A stretch of 19,493 nt of DNA from an uncultured Lachnospiraceae bacterium (GTDB taxonomy: Bacteria; Bacillota; Clostridia; Lachnospirales; Lachnospiraceae), in assembly GCA_910578885.1 (NCBI GenBank), contig CAJTSH010000049.1, positions 1-19,493 on the forward strand. The letters run 5' to 3'. The notes under the pieces were generated by a model. The model worked only from the letters and a program-made list of their open reading frames with translations, made no database searches and was not told where the DNA came from. Each line of letters begins with the position of its first letter. The stretch's first letter is position 1. Shown here piece by piece: positions 1 to 7,910 of the stretch. Made by a program: the position numbers and the translations under genes.

Positions 1-367
1 ACTGAACCATTTCCTGCTGGTACTCGCTCGGCTTTAACACGATATTTTCATAATCTGCTTCCGGCACAGGAAGTTTCAGCATATCCGGCGTCTGAATGTC
101 CGCACTCTCCTTAAATAACGCAATCAGCTCCGGAAGATTGAAAAACTTTGCAAACCTTGTTTTTGCCCTGTATCCAGTCCCCTCCGGCGCAAGCTCAATC
201 GCTGTCTGGGTTTCCCCAAATGATGCCGCCCAACTATCGAAATGCCCCAATCCCAAACGCTGTAAGGTGTTGTACTGGAGATAACGCATATTGGTGTATA
301 ATTCCGTCATGCTATTTGAGATTGGCGTACCCGTCGCAAATGTGATGCCTTTCCCTCCGGTCAGTTC
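1..367 (-). pseudogene. SNF2/DEAD-like conjugative-element helicase, downstream part, cut off by the inserted element and by the window edge
   Basis: On the minus strand this reads continuously as GGKGITFATGTPISNSMTE and onwards to the window edge. The TGTPISNS motif is helicase motif III of SNF2-type ATPases, and the text continues the helicase fragment at the far right end of the window. There is no start codon at its upstream end: in the frame of the gene a TGA stop lies at 382-380, inside the inserted element. Reading through the GA at 366-367 and joining it to the right-hand fragment gives YMD then ELTGG, the expected uninterrupted protein. The fragment is thus half of a split gene, probably silent while the element is integrated and restorable by excision. 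In Tn1549-like conjugative elements this large protein is commonly present; its exact role in transfer is not well established. Confidence 0.85.
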
Positions 368-387
368 AGGGACGTGTTGTCAAGTGT
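366..387 (+). repeat. Left end and attachment-site arm of the element
   Basis: The crossover dinucleotide at 366-367 is followed inward by a 20-base arm. It matches the right-end arm (18188-18207, read inward on the minus strand) at 14 of 20 positions, including an unbroken TGTTGT core at positions 8-13 of both arms and a shared final TGT. Imperfect inverted arms around a non-palindromic dinucleotide are what a large serine recombinase needs to define site and orientation. Confidence 0.75.
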
Positions 388-440
388 GTTTTTAAACTTT
401 TATAATCGTAAACTCTTAATTTAACCGATTGCTCTGCTTT

Positions 441-556
441 GATTGGCTTCCATAGACTATCAGAAATTCCATTCTTGTAAAGCCTGCTAACGCACCGTAA
501 AACGGCTTCGGACTTGACCAGAATTCCATTTCTGATGCAGGACAATCAAGCCAATC
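441..556. repeat. Imperfect fold-back structure near the left end
   Basis: The outer arms GATTGGCTT (441-449) and AAGCCAATC (548-556) are perfect inverted copies, and so are inner arms ATCAGAAAT (459-467) and ATTTCTGAT (528-536). The sequence between them aligns loosely as a mirror image, so the whole 116 bp can fold into one irregular hairpin with a small CCG/CGG tip near 495-503. No convincing gene lies between the left end and 645. This could be a small miniature-element remnant, a strong bidirectional terminator or a recombination accessory region; the sequence alone does not decide. Confidence 0.5.
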
Positions 557-644
557 AATGGCGGTTTCCGCGTCCGGAACACCGGTTTCCAAAATTCCGG
601 AATGGAGGTTTCTTGAAGCAAGAATATTCATTTGAGTTTAGTAA

Positions 645-1301
645 TTAATTATTAAGCCAAATAAAATTAGTATTTTCATCATATACAGCATTATAAATTA
701 TTTCTGCTAGCTGTTCTTCGCTTGCTGTTTTATTATTTTCCCCAATAATTCTACCTTCTGCATTATTATGTATGTCCATATTTTTATGTTCTAATTTAGT
801 ATGCCCATCTACCTCCAAACCCGTAATATCCTTATCCTCGTGAGCCGTTGCAAACATTTCTGCTTTCTCACTTCCGATTAATATAACCATTTCTGCATTC
901 CACATACCATGTCTAAATGCATCACTCCTATCACCAAGCCCATTATAACCAAACTTTTTTTCTGTCTGTGTAGTTGCAATATTTTTGGCTGTATTTACTT
1001 TTAATGCATCAAGTGGATATCTAATGACTAATTTTTTTTCTGTATCCGTTAGAGAATTCCAAATATTACTTACACCACTATCTCTTCTCATAGAAACCTG
1101 TCTTACTATAAGCGTTTCTATTTCTTCATTTCCCTTTTCTGGATTTTTCGATTTAATTTCAATAATAATCTTTATCAGTTCACCAAAATCATCATTTACT
1201 TGTATTGCTAAAGCATTATTTGCTGCCATAGCCTCAATATTAAATCCGATTATCATCCATATGCATATTACAAATGTCAACAGTCTTATTTTCTTTTTCA
1301 T
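645..1301 (-). CDS. Secreted DUF6973-like protein of unknown function
   Basis: The 218-residue product starts with a clear signal peptide: KKK at residues 2-4, a hydrophobic stretch to about residue 22, then an AMA-type cleavage site near residues 25-27. It should therefore be exported. The mature part carries the motif set DAFRHGMWNAEM (about residues 128-139), ATAHED and MDIHNNAEGR, which I recall from the DUF6973 family of small secreted or toxin-associated domains. The invariant-looking His/Asp/Asn residues suggest a metal or catalytic site, but no reaction is known to me. It is the last gene of the transporter operon: the start follows the permease stop by 11 bases with an AGAGGAA ribosome binding site between. 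The partner relation to the ABC transporter and the broken maturase is inferred from position only. Base composition is AT-rich, like the rest of the cargo. Confidence 0.6.
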   Translation of the reverse strand: MKKKIRLLTFVICIWMIIGFNIEAMAANNALAIQVNDDFGELIKIIIEIKSKNPEKGNEEIETLIVRQVSMRRDSGVSNIWNSLTDTEKKLVIRYPLDALKVNTAKNIATTQTEKKFGYNGLGDRSDAFRHGMWNAEMVILIGSEKAEMFATAHEDKDITGLEVDGHTKLEHKNMDIHNNAEGRIIGENNKTASEEQLAEIIYNAVYDENTNFIWLNN

Positions 1302-1312
1302 TGTATTCCTCT

Positions 1313-3646
1313 CTATACTTGTCGAATTATTTCTATTATGTTAATTTCCTTAACTTTTTGCAAAGGCATCAGTGATGATACAATTGCTGTAAATATAGTA
1401 ATTCCAATAATTGTAATTATCATTTCAACAGGTAATCTCCATACGGTATTAAAATACTTAGCAACTAGATGACTATAAAGATAATAATGTAAAGGTACAC
1501 CAATTGCTATTCCTAACGCCCCACCTCCACATGCATATAATAGAGCCTCCAGTATTACTATCTTTTTACATTGTTTTGTCGTCCCACCTACAGCACAAAT
1601 CATCCCATACTTTTTCATATTATTCCAAACACTTATGCTCATACAATTTATAATATTAAAGATAGTTACCGCTATGATAGTTCCACAAAATCCATATACA
1701 AAGACTGCCATTGTTAAAAATTGGTTTTTGCTTTCTTCTTTTTTTTGTCGGTAATCAAATATACTAAATTTTTCTGGTATAATTTTAGTCATTAATTCCC
1801 ATACTTCCTCATTTCCCTTACTAAATCTTATATCCAGTATGGAATAATCCATATTTCCTACTACCTGTTGAAACAATGCTTCTGCAAGCAGGCATCTCAC
1901 ACTGTCAGCCGAATCATATGGAAAATTCCTTAATACTCCTCCTACTACACACGCTATTGTATTGCCTCCATTACCTTTAATCAGTACCTCATCTCCTACT
2001 TCTAAACCACTTTCTTCATCAACTAATATTTCTTCTCCTTCTAATAACCTGCCTATATTTAATTTCCCAGAAATTATTTTGCTTTCTATCCATTCAAATT
2101 GCTGTTTGTCATATGATACAAGCAACGTAGAAAATACATTTCCATTTTTTTCCAATTCTGCATTGTTTACTTTACGTCCAACAACACTTTCTACACCACT
2201 TATTTCTTCTATTTTCCACTTTACTTCATCATGAATATAGTACTTACCTTCTTTATTATAAATAGAGGCATCCGGATTATATGGCTTTGTAAAATATGAA
2301 CCTTCATAAATAAAGTTAATCATAACAGAAAAAGCAAAAATCAAAACAATATTCATTGCAAAAGAAGCTATCATAAGCCCAAGTGATTTTCTATTGCTTC
2401 CTGTCTGTCTAAGGCTAATTAGTAATTCTACTGGAATTTTTATCGTCCTTCTTTTTTTTCGGCATTTTATATCTTTCTGATAAGTTTCTTCATTTATCGC
2501 TGTTAATGGCGGAATACTGCATACATATCTTACCGGACTCACTGTCGCTATCATAACTGCTGCCAAACCAGTAAATATTCCAATCACAATCCCTGCTATA
2601 CTGACTTGAAACACAAAAATATTTTCAAACATATCTTTATTAAGAAGTCGTAGCAATAATAAACAGCACCATGTCAAAACCACCCCGCTCCCAATCCCTG
2701 CGGGTATACTATGACACCATAGTATTTTTCCTTCTTTCTGCACACATCTTCTTAATTGTTTTGAATCTGCTCCTATACACCTAAGTAAGCCATATAATTG
2801 CTTTTTCTCATGAACACTTATATTCAAGCAATTTGTAATCATCAGAATACTTACAAGAAATACAAGACAAAATAAAATACCCGCTATCAAATATAAATTA
2901 GCGGCTAAGACAGATTTCCCCTTTCCCATAACTGCCAACAATATTTCATTTAACTGTATTCTGTTTTCTTCCAAATGATACTCTTCTATAAGTTTACATT
3001 TTACTTCATCGATTTCTTCCACATTTTGACATGTAATATAATAATCCCCACAACTATTTCCCAGTATCCTTCCGCCTTCTACAGACAACAAAAGACCATA
3101 CACATCTCTTGCTGTAAGGGAAGAAAAGGTATCGCATACCCCTACAATGTCCAGGTTATACGTCTTTCCTTCCAACCTAACTGGCAGGACATCTCCTACC
3201 TTCAAAGCATAATCCTTCTTAACCTTTTTATCAATAACAACCTCTTCTCCGGTCTTTGCATATTGTCCTTCTAAAAGTCTGACATCAAACTGCTGTATGA
3301 TATCCGCATCTCCGCATAGTATCCTGCACTCTTTCTCTTTCAATTCTCCTGTTGGTAACTCAACCAACCAGCCTGCATGACTTATTCCTTCTATTTTTTC
3401 TATATCAGTAATTTCAAAAGAAAGATTTTCCACTTTCATATGATAGTTTCCATAGATGTTCTTGACGGCCTGTATTTCAACATCTATTCCAATATCCGCC
3501 AAACTAAATACCGTTGTAATCATGCAAATAGCCGCCGCAATACATGCCACTGTAATAGTTGTTTTCTTTTTATGCATACGATAATATTTATATATGATTT
3601 CTAAATAATTATTCTTCCACTTATCTTCTTTCACTAACACAACCAT
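1313..3646 (-). CDS. ABC transporter permease with two FtsX-like domains
   Basis: The 777-residue membrane protein has the layout of FtsX/MacB-type permeases fused as a duplicate. One transmembrane helix lies near residues 30-52, followed by an extracellular domain of about 180 residues. Three helices follow at roughly 245-385, a second single helix lies near 420-445, then another large extracellular domain, and finally three helices near 660-770. The NCLNISVHEKKQLYGLLRCIGAD segment and its second copy NCMSISVWNNMKKYGMICAVGG are the usual cytoplasmic coupling loops. Proteins of this build move lipoproteins or peptides out of the membrane, or confer resistance to antimicrobial peptides. It overlaps the ATPase gene upstream by 26 bases and is followed by the secreted protein gene, so the three are cotranscribed. 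No strong ribosome binding site stands before the ATG at 3646; a GTG two codons later is better spaced from AAAGGA. Confidence 0.88.
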   Translation of the reverse strand: MVVLVKEDKWKNNYLEIIYKYYRMHKKKTTITVACIAAAICMITTVFSLADIGIDVEIQAVKNIYGNYHMKVENLSFEITDIEKIEGISHAGWLVELPTGELKEKECRILCGDADIIQQFDVRLLEGQYAKTGEEVVIDKKVKKDYALKVGDVLPVRLEGKTYNLDIVGVCDTFSSLTARDVYGLLLSVEGGRILGNSCGDYYITCQNVEEIDEVKCKLIEEYHLEENRIQLNEILLAVMGKGKSVLAANLYLIAGILFCLVFLVSILMITNCLNISVHEKKQLYGLLRCIGADSKQLRRCVQKEGKILWCHSIPAGIGSGVVLTWCCLLLLRLLNKDMFENIFVFQVSIAGIVIGIFTGLAAVMIATVSPVRYVCSIPPLTAINEETYQKDIKCRKKRRTIKIPVELLISLRQTGSNRKSLGLMIASFAMNIVLIFAFSVMINFIYEGSYFTKPYNPDASIYNKEGKYYIHDEVKWKIEEISGVESVVGRKVNNAELEKNGNVFSTLLVSYDKQQFEWIESKIISGKLNIGRLLEGEEILVDEESGLEVGDEVLIKGNGGNTIACVVGGVLRNFPYDSADSVRCLLAEALFQQVVGNMDYSILDIRFSKGNEEVWELMTKIIPEKFSIFDYRQKKEESKNQFLTMAVFVYGFCGTIIAVTIFNIINCMSISVWNNMKKYGMICAVGGTTKQCKKIVILEALLYACGGGALGIAIGVPLHYYLYSHLVAKYFNTVWRLPVEMIITIIGITIFTAIVSSLMPLQKVKEINIIEIIRQV

Positions 3647-4301
3647 CCTTTACATACAGTATTCTATCTGCTACTTTGGCAATATCATGATTATGAGTAA
3701 TTAGCAAAACTGTTCTGCCATATTCTTTTGATATTTCCCACAATATTTTAATAACCTCCTGACTATTTTTGCTATCCAAATTGCCTGTCGGTTCATCTGC
3801 TAATATCAATTTCGGCTCTGTTGCCAATGCCCTGCCTATCGCCACTCTTTGCTGCTGCCCGCCCGATAACTGTGATGGAAAATGCTGTTTCCTTTTCTCC
3901 AGTCCCAATTTATTTATAATACTATCTATTTTCTTTCTATCCGGCTTATTATGCCCTAATGAAATGGGAAAAATTATATTTTCCTCAACGGTTAATTCCT
4001 GAATCAAATTAAAGGATTGAAAAATAAAACCTATGTTTTCTCTTCTAAATACTGCTTGCTGATCCAGTGTCATCTCTCTTTGTTCTATCCCATCAATTAC
4101 TATTTTTCCGTTGGTCGGTCTGTCTAACATCCCTACAATATTAAGTAAAGTACTTTTTCCAGAACCCGATTCACCTATAATAGCAATAAATTCCCCTTTG
4201 TGTACTGAAAAACTTACATGATTCAGTGCCTTTACCTCACTATCCCCCGAACCATATATTTTATCGACATTCTCCATTTCCAAAATATAATTATCCGCCA
4301 T
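3621..4301 (-). CDS. ABC transporter ATP-binding protein (LolD/MacB class)
   Basis: The protein is complete for its class. With the ATG at 4301 (MADNYILEMENV) it is 226 residues and carries Walker A GESGSGKST (about 43-51), the Q-loop glutamine in GFIFQSFN, signature LSGGQ (about 145-149), Walker B LILADE (about 165-170), a D-loop and the switch histidine in LLITHNHD. It should power the FtsX-type permease encoded immediately downstream. I prefer the start at 4301 to one six codons earlier because a GGGGAGGAAAG ribosome binding site precedes it at the right distance. That start overlaps the stop of the truncated maturase gene by 11 bases, so translation of the two is coupled. The short linker helix and the pairing with a single duplicated permease fit the peptide-resistance/lipoprotein exporter group rather than nutrient uptake. 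Confidence 0.92.
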   Translation of the reverse strand: MADNYILEMENVDKIYGSGDSEVKALNHVSFSVHKGEFIAIIGESGSGKSTLLNIVGMLDRPTNGKIVIDGIEQREMTLDQQAVFRRENIGFIFQSFNLIQELTVEENIIFPISLGHNKPDRKKIDSIINKLGLEKRKQHFPSQLSGGQQQRVAIGRALATEPKLILADEPTGNLDSKNSQEVIKILWEISKEYGRTVLLITHNHDIAKVADRILYVKDGCVSERR

Positions 4302-5049
4302 AGCAACTTTCCTCCCCAAACAAATACTTTTTGTCTATATCAGTTAAAGAAATATATATTTTTAATGCTTGTTCCGTTAAAAACTTTTGCAATTTGCAAT
4401 TACATTCTGCCGGTATATTTATATTTTTCATTAACAAAAGATTATCATGCATACATCCTCCAGAGCATATAGACTGACATATACAATATTTACATTTTTC
4501 CGGAATTTTATATAATTGATTATATATCACATCATGTTCAAATACATTAGTGGAAACATCCCCCATGCAAAACTCCTTATCACCCACAAATCGATGACAT
4601 GGATATATATATCCATCAATATCTATAGATATTGCTTTAAAACCTGCTGCACAATAAACATTTCTCTTCTTTCCTTCATGAATTTCTCTTAAAATACTAT
4701 ATAGATTATGTCTTGCAATACACTCTTTATATTTATGCTCTAATAATAATTTTTCAAACTCTTCGCAATATAAAAAATAATTTTCGATTATTTTTTCAAA
4801 ATCATTTTCCTTTAACATATTATTTGCTGGTGCCAAATGTACATATGCAAATCCTTCCTCCAACAAATGTGTAACATTTTCACTAACATTCAAACCAGCA
4901 GGTGTAATTGTACCCCTTGCTCCTACAACCATCTTATCTTGTAAGGCTTTTGCACCTTCAAGTATTCTAGAATACGCACCTCTTCTATGAATATCAAACC
5001 GATTTGCATTAGTTGTATAATGATTCATTTGTTTTTTTGATAATATCAT
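4291..5049 (-). pseudogene. Radical SAM/SPASM peptide maturase, N-terminal radical SAM part missing
   Basis: The frame is open from about 5082 and the first ATG at 5049 gives 252 residues. The C-terminal half is a good SPASM domain: Cys133, Cys151 and Cys161, then Cys186, Cys189, Cys195 and Cys199 in the CX2CX5CX3C spacing, with Cys216/Cys218 after it. These would bind auxiliary iron-sulfur clusters. Residues 15-75 resemble the second half of a radical SAM barrel (RGTITPAG, the AHLAPANN-like strand). The CX3CX2C triad that binds the SAM cluster, normally about 100 residues upstream, is absent, and no ribosome binding site stands before 5049. Such enzymes modify ribosomally made peptides and are normally about 400 residues or more. 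This copy is therefore almost certainly inactive, cut close to the kinase terminator. No precursor-peptide gene is visible nearby, so the deletion may have taken it as well. Confidence 0.75.
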
Positions 5050-5109
5050 ATTTTCATATCTTAATTTTCCAAATGGCGAAATTCATATATATTAGGGCGA
5101 AATTTGTAC

Positions 5110-5161
5110 AAAAAAAGCCTCTCCATTGAAATAGGTCTGGTAAACCTAAACGATGTGAGGC
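5110..5161 (-). terminator. Rho-independent terminator of the two-component operon
   Basis: On the minus strand GCCTC (5161-5157) pairs with GAGGC (5121-5117), with an inner AGGT/ACCT hairpin and further partial pairing, followed directly by seven T residues (5116-5110). It lies 35 bases past the kinase stop and separates the regulator operon from the maturase/transporter genes. Confidence 0.75.
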
Positions 5162-5195
5162 AATAATATGTAAGTGTCTGTTAAATTTTCTATTT

Positions 5196-6452
5196 CTACA
5201 ATAAAGCATATAATATAATTTTTACATCAAAAATATTATCTTTGTCTGATATCTGCATATCCCCCTTGTAAGTATCAACCACGTTCTTGACATTTTGCAA
5301 TCCGATTCCATGAATCCGCTTCTCTTTCTTTGTGGTAATATAAATTTCTCCTTTTCTTTTTATTGCATTATCATAACTATTTCTGACACGAATAAAAAGC
5401 ATACCCCGTTCATAATTTAAAAATAGTTCCAACCATCTTTCCTTTGACTGCTCAGCTGACTCTATCGCATTCTCCAATAGATTCCCGACAATGACATTTA
5501 AATCAAAGGAACGAATTGCCAATTCCTTTGGGATATTTATCTCGTAATTAACATGATTAAGAACTGTCTTTGCTCTGTTCAGCATATAATTCATCAGACT
5601 GTCTACTTCCTGATTTCCACTGCTGATATACTCATGTGGATTTTCAAGATATGCCTGCATATCACAAATATAGTCCATTACTTTATCATCATTTTGATGC
5701 CTCGCTAAAATCATTAATTCATTTAAATGGTGCTTCATATCATGCTTTAGTGTTCTTACTTTTTCTTCCGTTTGTGTCATAATATTTAATTGATTGGCAT
5801 AGCTAGCAATCTGTCGTTCAAATAATGCTCTTTCCTCTAACTTTAAATAAGCATCAACTAAAACACCATATAAATAAAATATTAATAGATTAATAAGCAA
5901 AATCCCAACACTTACAGAAATTAGTATCATTCTGCTATTCAGGTTGTTCATAACCAATATTAGTAAAATCATTATACTAATAGCAGGGATAGCAATTAAT
6001 ATGTTTCCGTGAAATGGTATAAAATCCTTACTTTTATTCTTCACCAAAAATCTCTCTACAACAAATTCACAAATAAGTATTAAAAAAGTAGTAATGTATA
6101 CTGTCATTCCATTTGCTTCTTCACCTACCATGTAATTACCAAAGGAATATACTGCTATAATGTCACAAAACATATTGATTCCATATATCAAAAGAGTAAC
6201 CAATACTTTTTTCTTCTCTACCCCCACATATAATCGTGTAATAAAATAAATCAATAATAAATTAGTTATGATGTTTAATACGGGAAAGTGAAAAAACGAA
6301 TGAACTAATACTGTCAGTGAAAAGAAAACAAAATAACATATCCTCTCCTTTCCCTTTTCTTCAATATTTATTTCAAAAAATATTGACATGAATCTTTTGA
6401 GAATGAATGTTCTAAATAAGTTAGTGCTTAAAACCGTAATCATTTCTGCCAC
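5196..6452 (-). CDS. AgrC-like membrane sensor histidine kinase
   Basis: The 418-residue kinase has about six or seven hydrophobic helices in residues 38-200, a coiled linker, then the phospho-acceptor segment TLKHDMKHHLNEL, where His237 is the likely phosphorylation site. The ATP-binding domain shows the N box NLLENAIESAE (about 324-334) and the G box HGIGLQNVKN (about 381-390). This is the HPK10/AgrC plan, in which the membrane part usually senses a peptide. It starts with a GTG one base after the response-regulator stop, helped by a GGGAGGA site inside that gene; an ATG at 6443 is a poorer alternative. The partner is the LytTR regulator encoded just upstream. The ligand may have been a product of the neighbouring maturase locus, but that is inference. 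Confidence 0.88.
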   Translation of the reverse strand: MAEMITVLSTNLFRTFILKRFMSIFFEINIEEKGKERICYFVFFSLTVLVHSFFHFPVLNIITNLLLIYFITRLYVGVEKKKVLVTLLIYGINMFCDIIAVYSFGNYMVGEEANGMTVYITTFLILICEFVVERFLVKNKSKDFIPFHGNILIAIPAISIMILLILVMNNLNSRMILISVSVGILLINLLIFYLYGVLVDAYLKLEERALFERQIASYANQLNIMTQTEEKVRTLKHDMKHHLNELMILARHQNDDKVMDYICDMQAYLENPHEYISSGNQEVDSLMNYMLNRAKTVLNHVNYEINIPKELAIRSFDLNVIVGNLLENAIESAEQSKERWLELFLNYERGMLFIRVRNSYDNAIKRKGEIYITTKKEKRIHGIGLQNVKNVVDTYKGDMQISDKDNIFDVKIILYALL

Positions 6453-6453
6453 A

Positions 6454-7170
6454 TTATTTTTCCTCCCATTTATATTTCATAATCTGTTCCCTTACTAATT
6501 TTCGATATGGAATACTAATACTCAATAAATTATCTCCCTGCATTCTGATTGCTTCATAGGAACACTCTACCATATAATCTAAATTTATAATATAAGACTG
6601 ATGAATCATGATAAAATTATGTGGTAATTCTGAAGCTATTTCTTTCAGTTTTCCATTAAACTGTCTTTCGCCCTCTCTTGTAACAATATTAATCTTCTTA
6701 TTCTGGCTATAGAAAAATATAATTTCTCGAAAAGAAATCTTGTAAAAATAACCTTTCGAATAATACTCAAATTTTTGATTTTTCAATTCGTAAAAATGAA
6801 TGCTCTTTAAAAATACATTTTCTACAGTTTCTGTCTTTAATGGTTTAATTAAAAAGCCTATCGGTTGCACCTCAAAAAGCCGCATTGCATAACTGCTTTT
6901 AGATGAAATATATATGATAATTAATTCTAAATTTTTCATTTTCTCTCGTATAAAATTACCTACCTGAATTCCGTCTGTGGTAATTAAGTCTATGTCCAAA
7001 AACAGCATATCTAAAGTATTTTCCCTTTTTAAAAAATCACAAAGACTTTCTCCGGAAAACCATACACTTGTTTCTAGCCCTACCCCATGCTTTTTTCCCA
7101 ATTTATAAATCATATCTTCCAGTTCTGCACAGACTTCTTTTCCATCATCACATATCCCTATATGAAACAC
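6454..7170 (-). CDS. AgrA-like response regulator with LytTR DNA-binding domain
   Basis: With the GTG start at 7170 the protein is 238 residues, the normal size for this family. It begins directly with the receiver domain: IGICDDG puts acidic residues at 8-9, LFLDIDL gives the phospho-acceptor Asp59, and the conserved lysine lies in GFLIKPL. The C-terminal half (about 135-235) is a LytTR domain, recognisable by the FYSQNKKINIVTREGERQF strand pattern and FIMIHQSYIINLDYM. I chose the GTG because GGGGGAGGA lies just upstream of it and because residues encoded further upstream (to 7260) match no receiver domain. It is translated with the kinase that follows after one base. Two spaced direct repeats upstream (7214-7240) suggest autoregulation. 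Confidence 0.87.
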   Translation of the reverse strand: MFHIGICDDGKEVCAELEDMIYKLGKKHGVGLETSVWFSGESLCDFLKRENTLDMLFLDIDLITTDGIQVGNFIREKMKNLELIIIYISSKSSYAMRLFEVQPIGFLIKPLKTETVENVFLKSIHFYELKNQKFEYYSKGYFYKISFREIIFFYSQNKKINIVTREGERQFNGKLKEIASELPHNFIMIHQSYIINLDYMVECSYEAIRMQGDNLLSISIPYRKLVREQIMKYKWEEK

Positions 7171-7194
7171 ATCATATCCTCCCCCAATTTTTGT

Positions 7195-7240
7195 TTTATA
7201 CTCAAACTTCGCACTTGAATAAGTGTTTATGCACCTTGAA
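7195..7240 (-). promoter_or_regulatory. Candidate LytTR operator and promoter of the regulator/kinase operon
   Basis: On the minus strand TTCAAG occurs at 7240-7235 and again at 7219-7214, exactly 21 bases apart, in the form T(G/A)TTCAAG. A TATAAA hexamer at 7200-7195 follows the second copy by 13 bases, so that copy overlaps the expected -35 position. LytTR-family regulators (AgrA, PlnC type) are known to bind pairs of 9-base direct repeats with this two-turn spacing next to a weak -35. The regulator start codon lies 25 bases past the hexamer. Confidence 0.5.
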
Positions 7241-7333
7241 CATTCAATAATTACTGGCATTAAAATAGCATGAAACCATCTGGTTTGGTATAATTGAGTT
7301 GTTCAAAACAATTAAAACACCACAGGCTCATGC

Positions 7334-7878
7334 CTCAAGTAGATATGGGGATTGCTCCCCATACCCCTCATTAGAACCGTACATGCACTATTAACGCATA
7401 CGACTCAACCCAATATTCTTTCATTGCAAGGTGTGCCCCTTCCCTCCACCGTTATTAACGGTTTCTTTGGTACTATGAGCACTTCAGACTTCCTATTATC
7501 CATTTAATTTCCTCTCTTGTTCCCTTAATTGTACATCATACCCTATGCCAGGGGGATAATAAGACCCCAACTGTTCTGTATTATATATTTCTCATCAACC
7601 TCTCCAAGCTCTCGGACTGGGGGATGCCCCTGTCCCTCACCATAGCGGTTACAGAGATGTTGTCTGCTACGAACGCAAACGCATCGACCATTTCCGACCT
7701 CATACTAATTTGCAAGCTCTATCACTTCACTTTCGTTTCGGCTCTGTTGCCTCTGTCCTATGCTTAAATCTGATGTTGCCACTTCGACTCCAAGGACTTG
7801 GTACGGGCGGTTGATTAAACCTTTCCCGACAGGATTTTCCTGCTATATAATCAGCTATGCTGATTTCTCAGCTCGCAC
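7334..7878 (-). other. Group II intron lacking an intron-encoded protein (about 545 nt)
   Basis: The minus strand begins with GTGCGAGC at 7878-7871, the GUGYG 5' end of group II introns. It ends with a domain V candidate at 7406-7374 (33 nt, GAG start, ACGGTTC end, strong stem) and a domain VI-like hairpin built on GGTATGGGGA/TCCCCATATC at about 7366-7344. The 3' end should fall close to CTAC, between about 7334 and 7342; I cannot fix it to the base. The whole is only about 545 nt, whereas introns with a reverse transcriptase gene exceed 2 kb, so the protein gene has been lost or was never there. A short reading frame remains at 7503-7405. Splicing would need a protein in trans, if it occurs at all. 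The first domain V triad reads AGT rather than AGC, which may mean loss of activity. Confidence 0.72.
7405..7503 (-). pseudogene. 32-codon stub where an intron reverse transcriptase would begin
   Basis: Inside the intron a short frame starts MDNRKSEVLIVPKKP and stops at 7405, where domain V begins. AGAGG stands seven bases before the ATG. Its place between the core domains and domain V is where intron-encoded protein genes sit, so it may be the residue of a deleted gene. It has no reverse transcriptase motif. It could equally be a chance frame. Confidence 0.35.
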
Positions 7879-7910
7879 TATGAATAAAAGTATAACACAA
7901 AACAACCAAA

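Noticed and set aside
416..631. A 71-codon minus-strand frame near the left end
   Set aside because: It lies over the fold-back structure, is not recognised, and has no good ribosome binding site before the ATG at 631. Kept as non-coding.
7171..7260. N-terminal extension of the response regulator
   Set aside because: The extra 30 codons match no receiver domain and run over the promoter and operator. The GTG at 7170 has the ribosome binding site.
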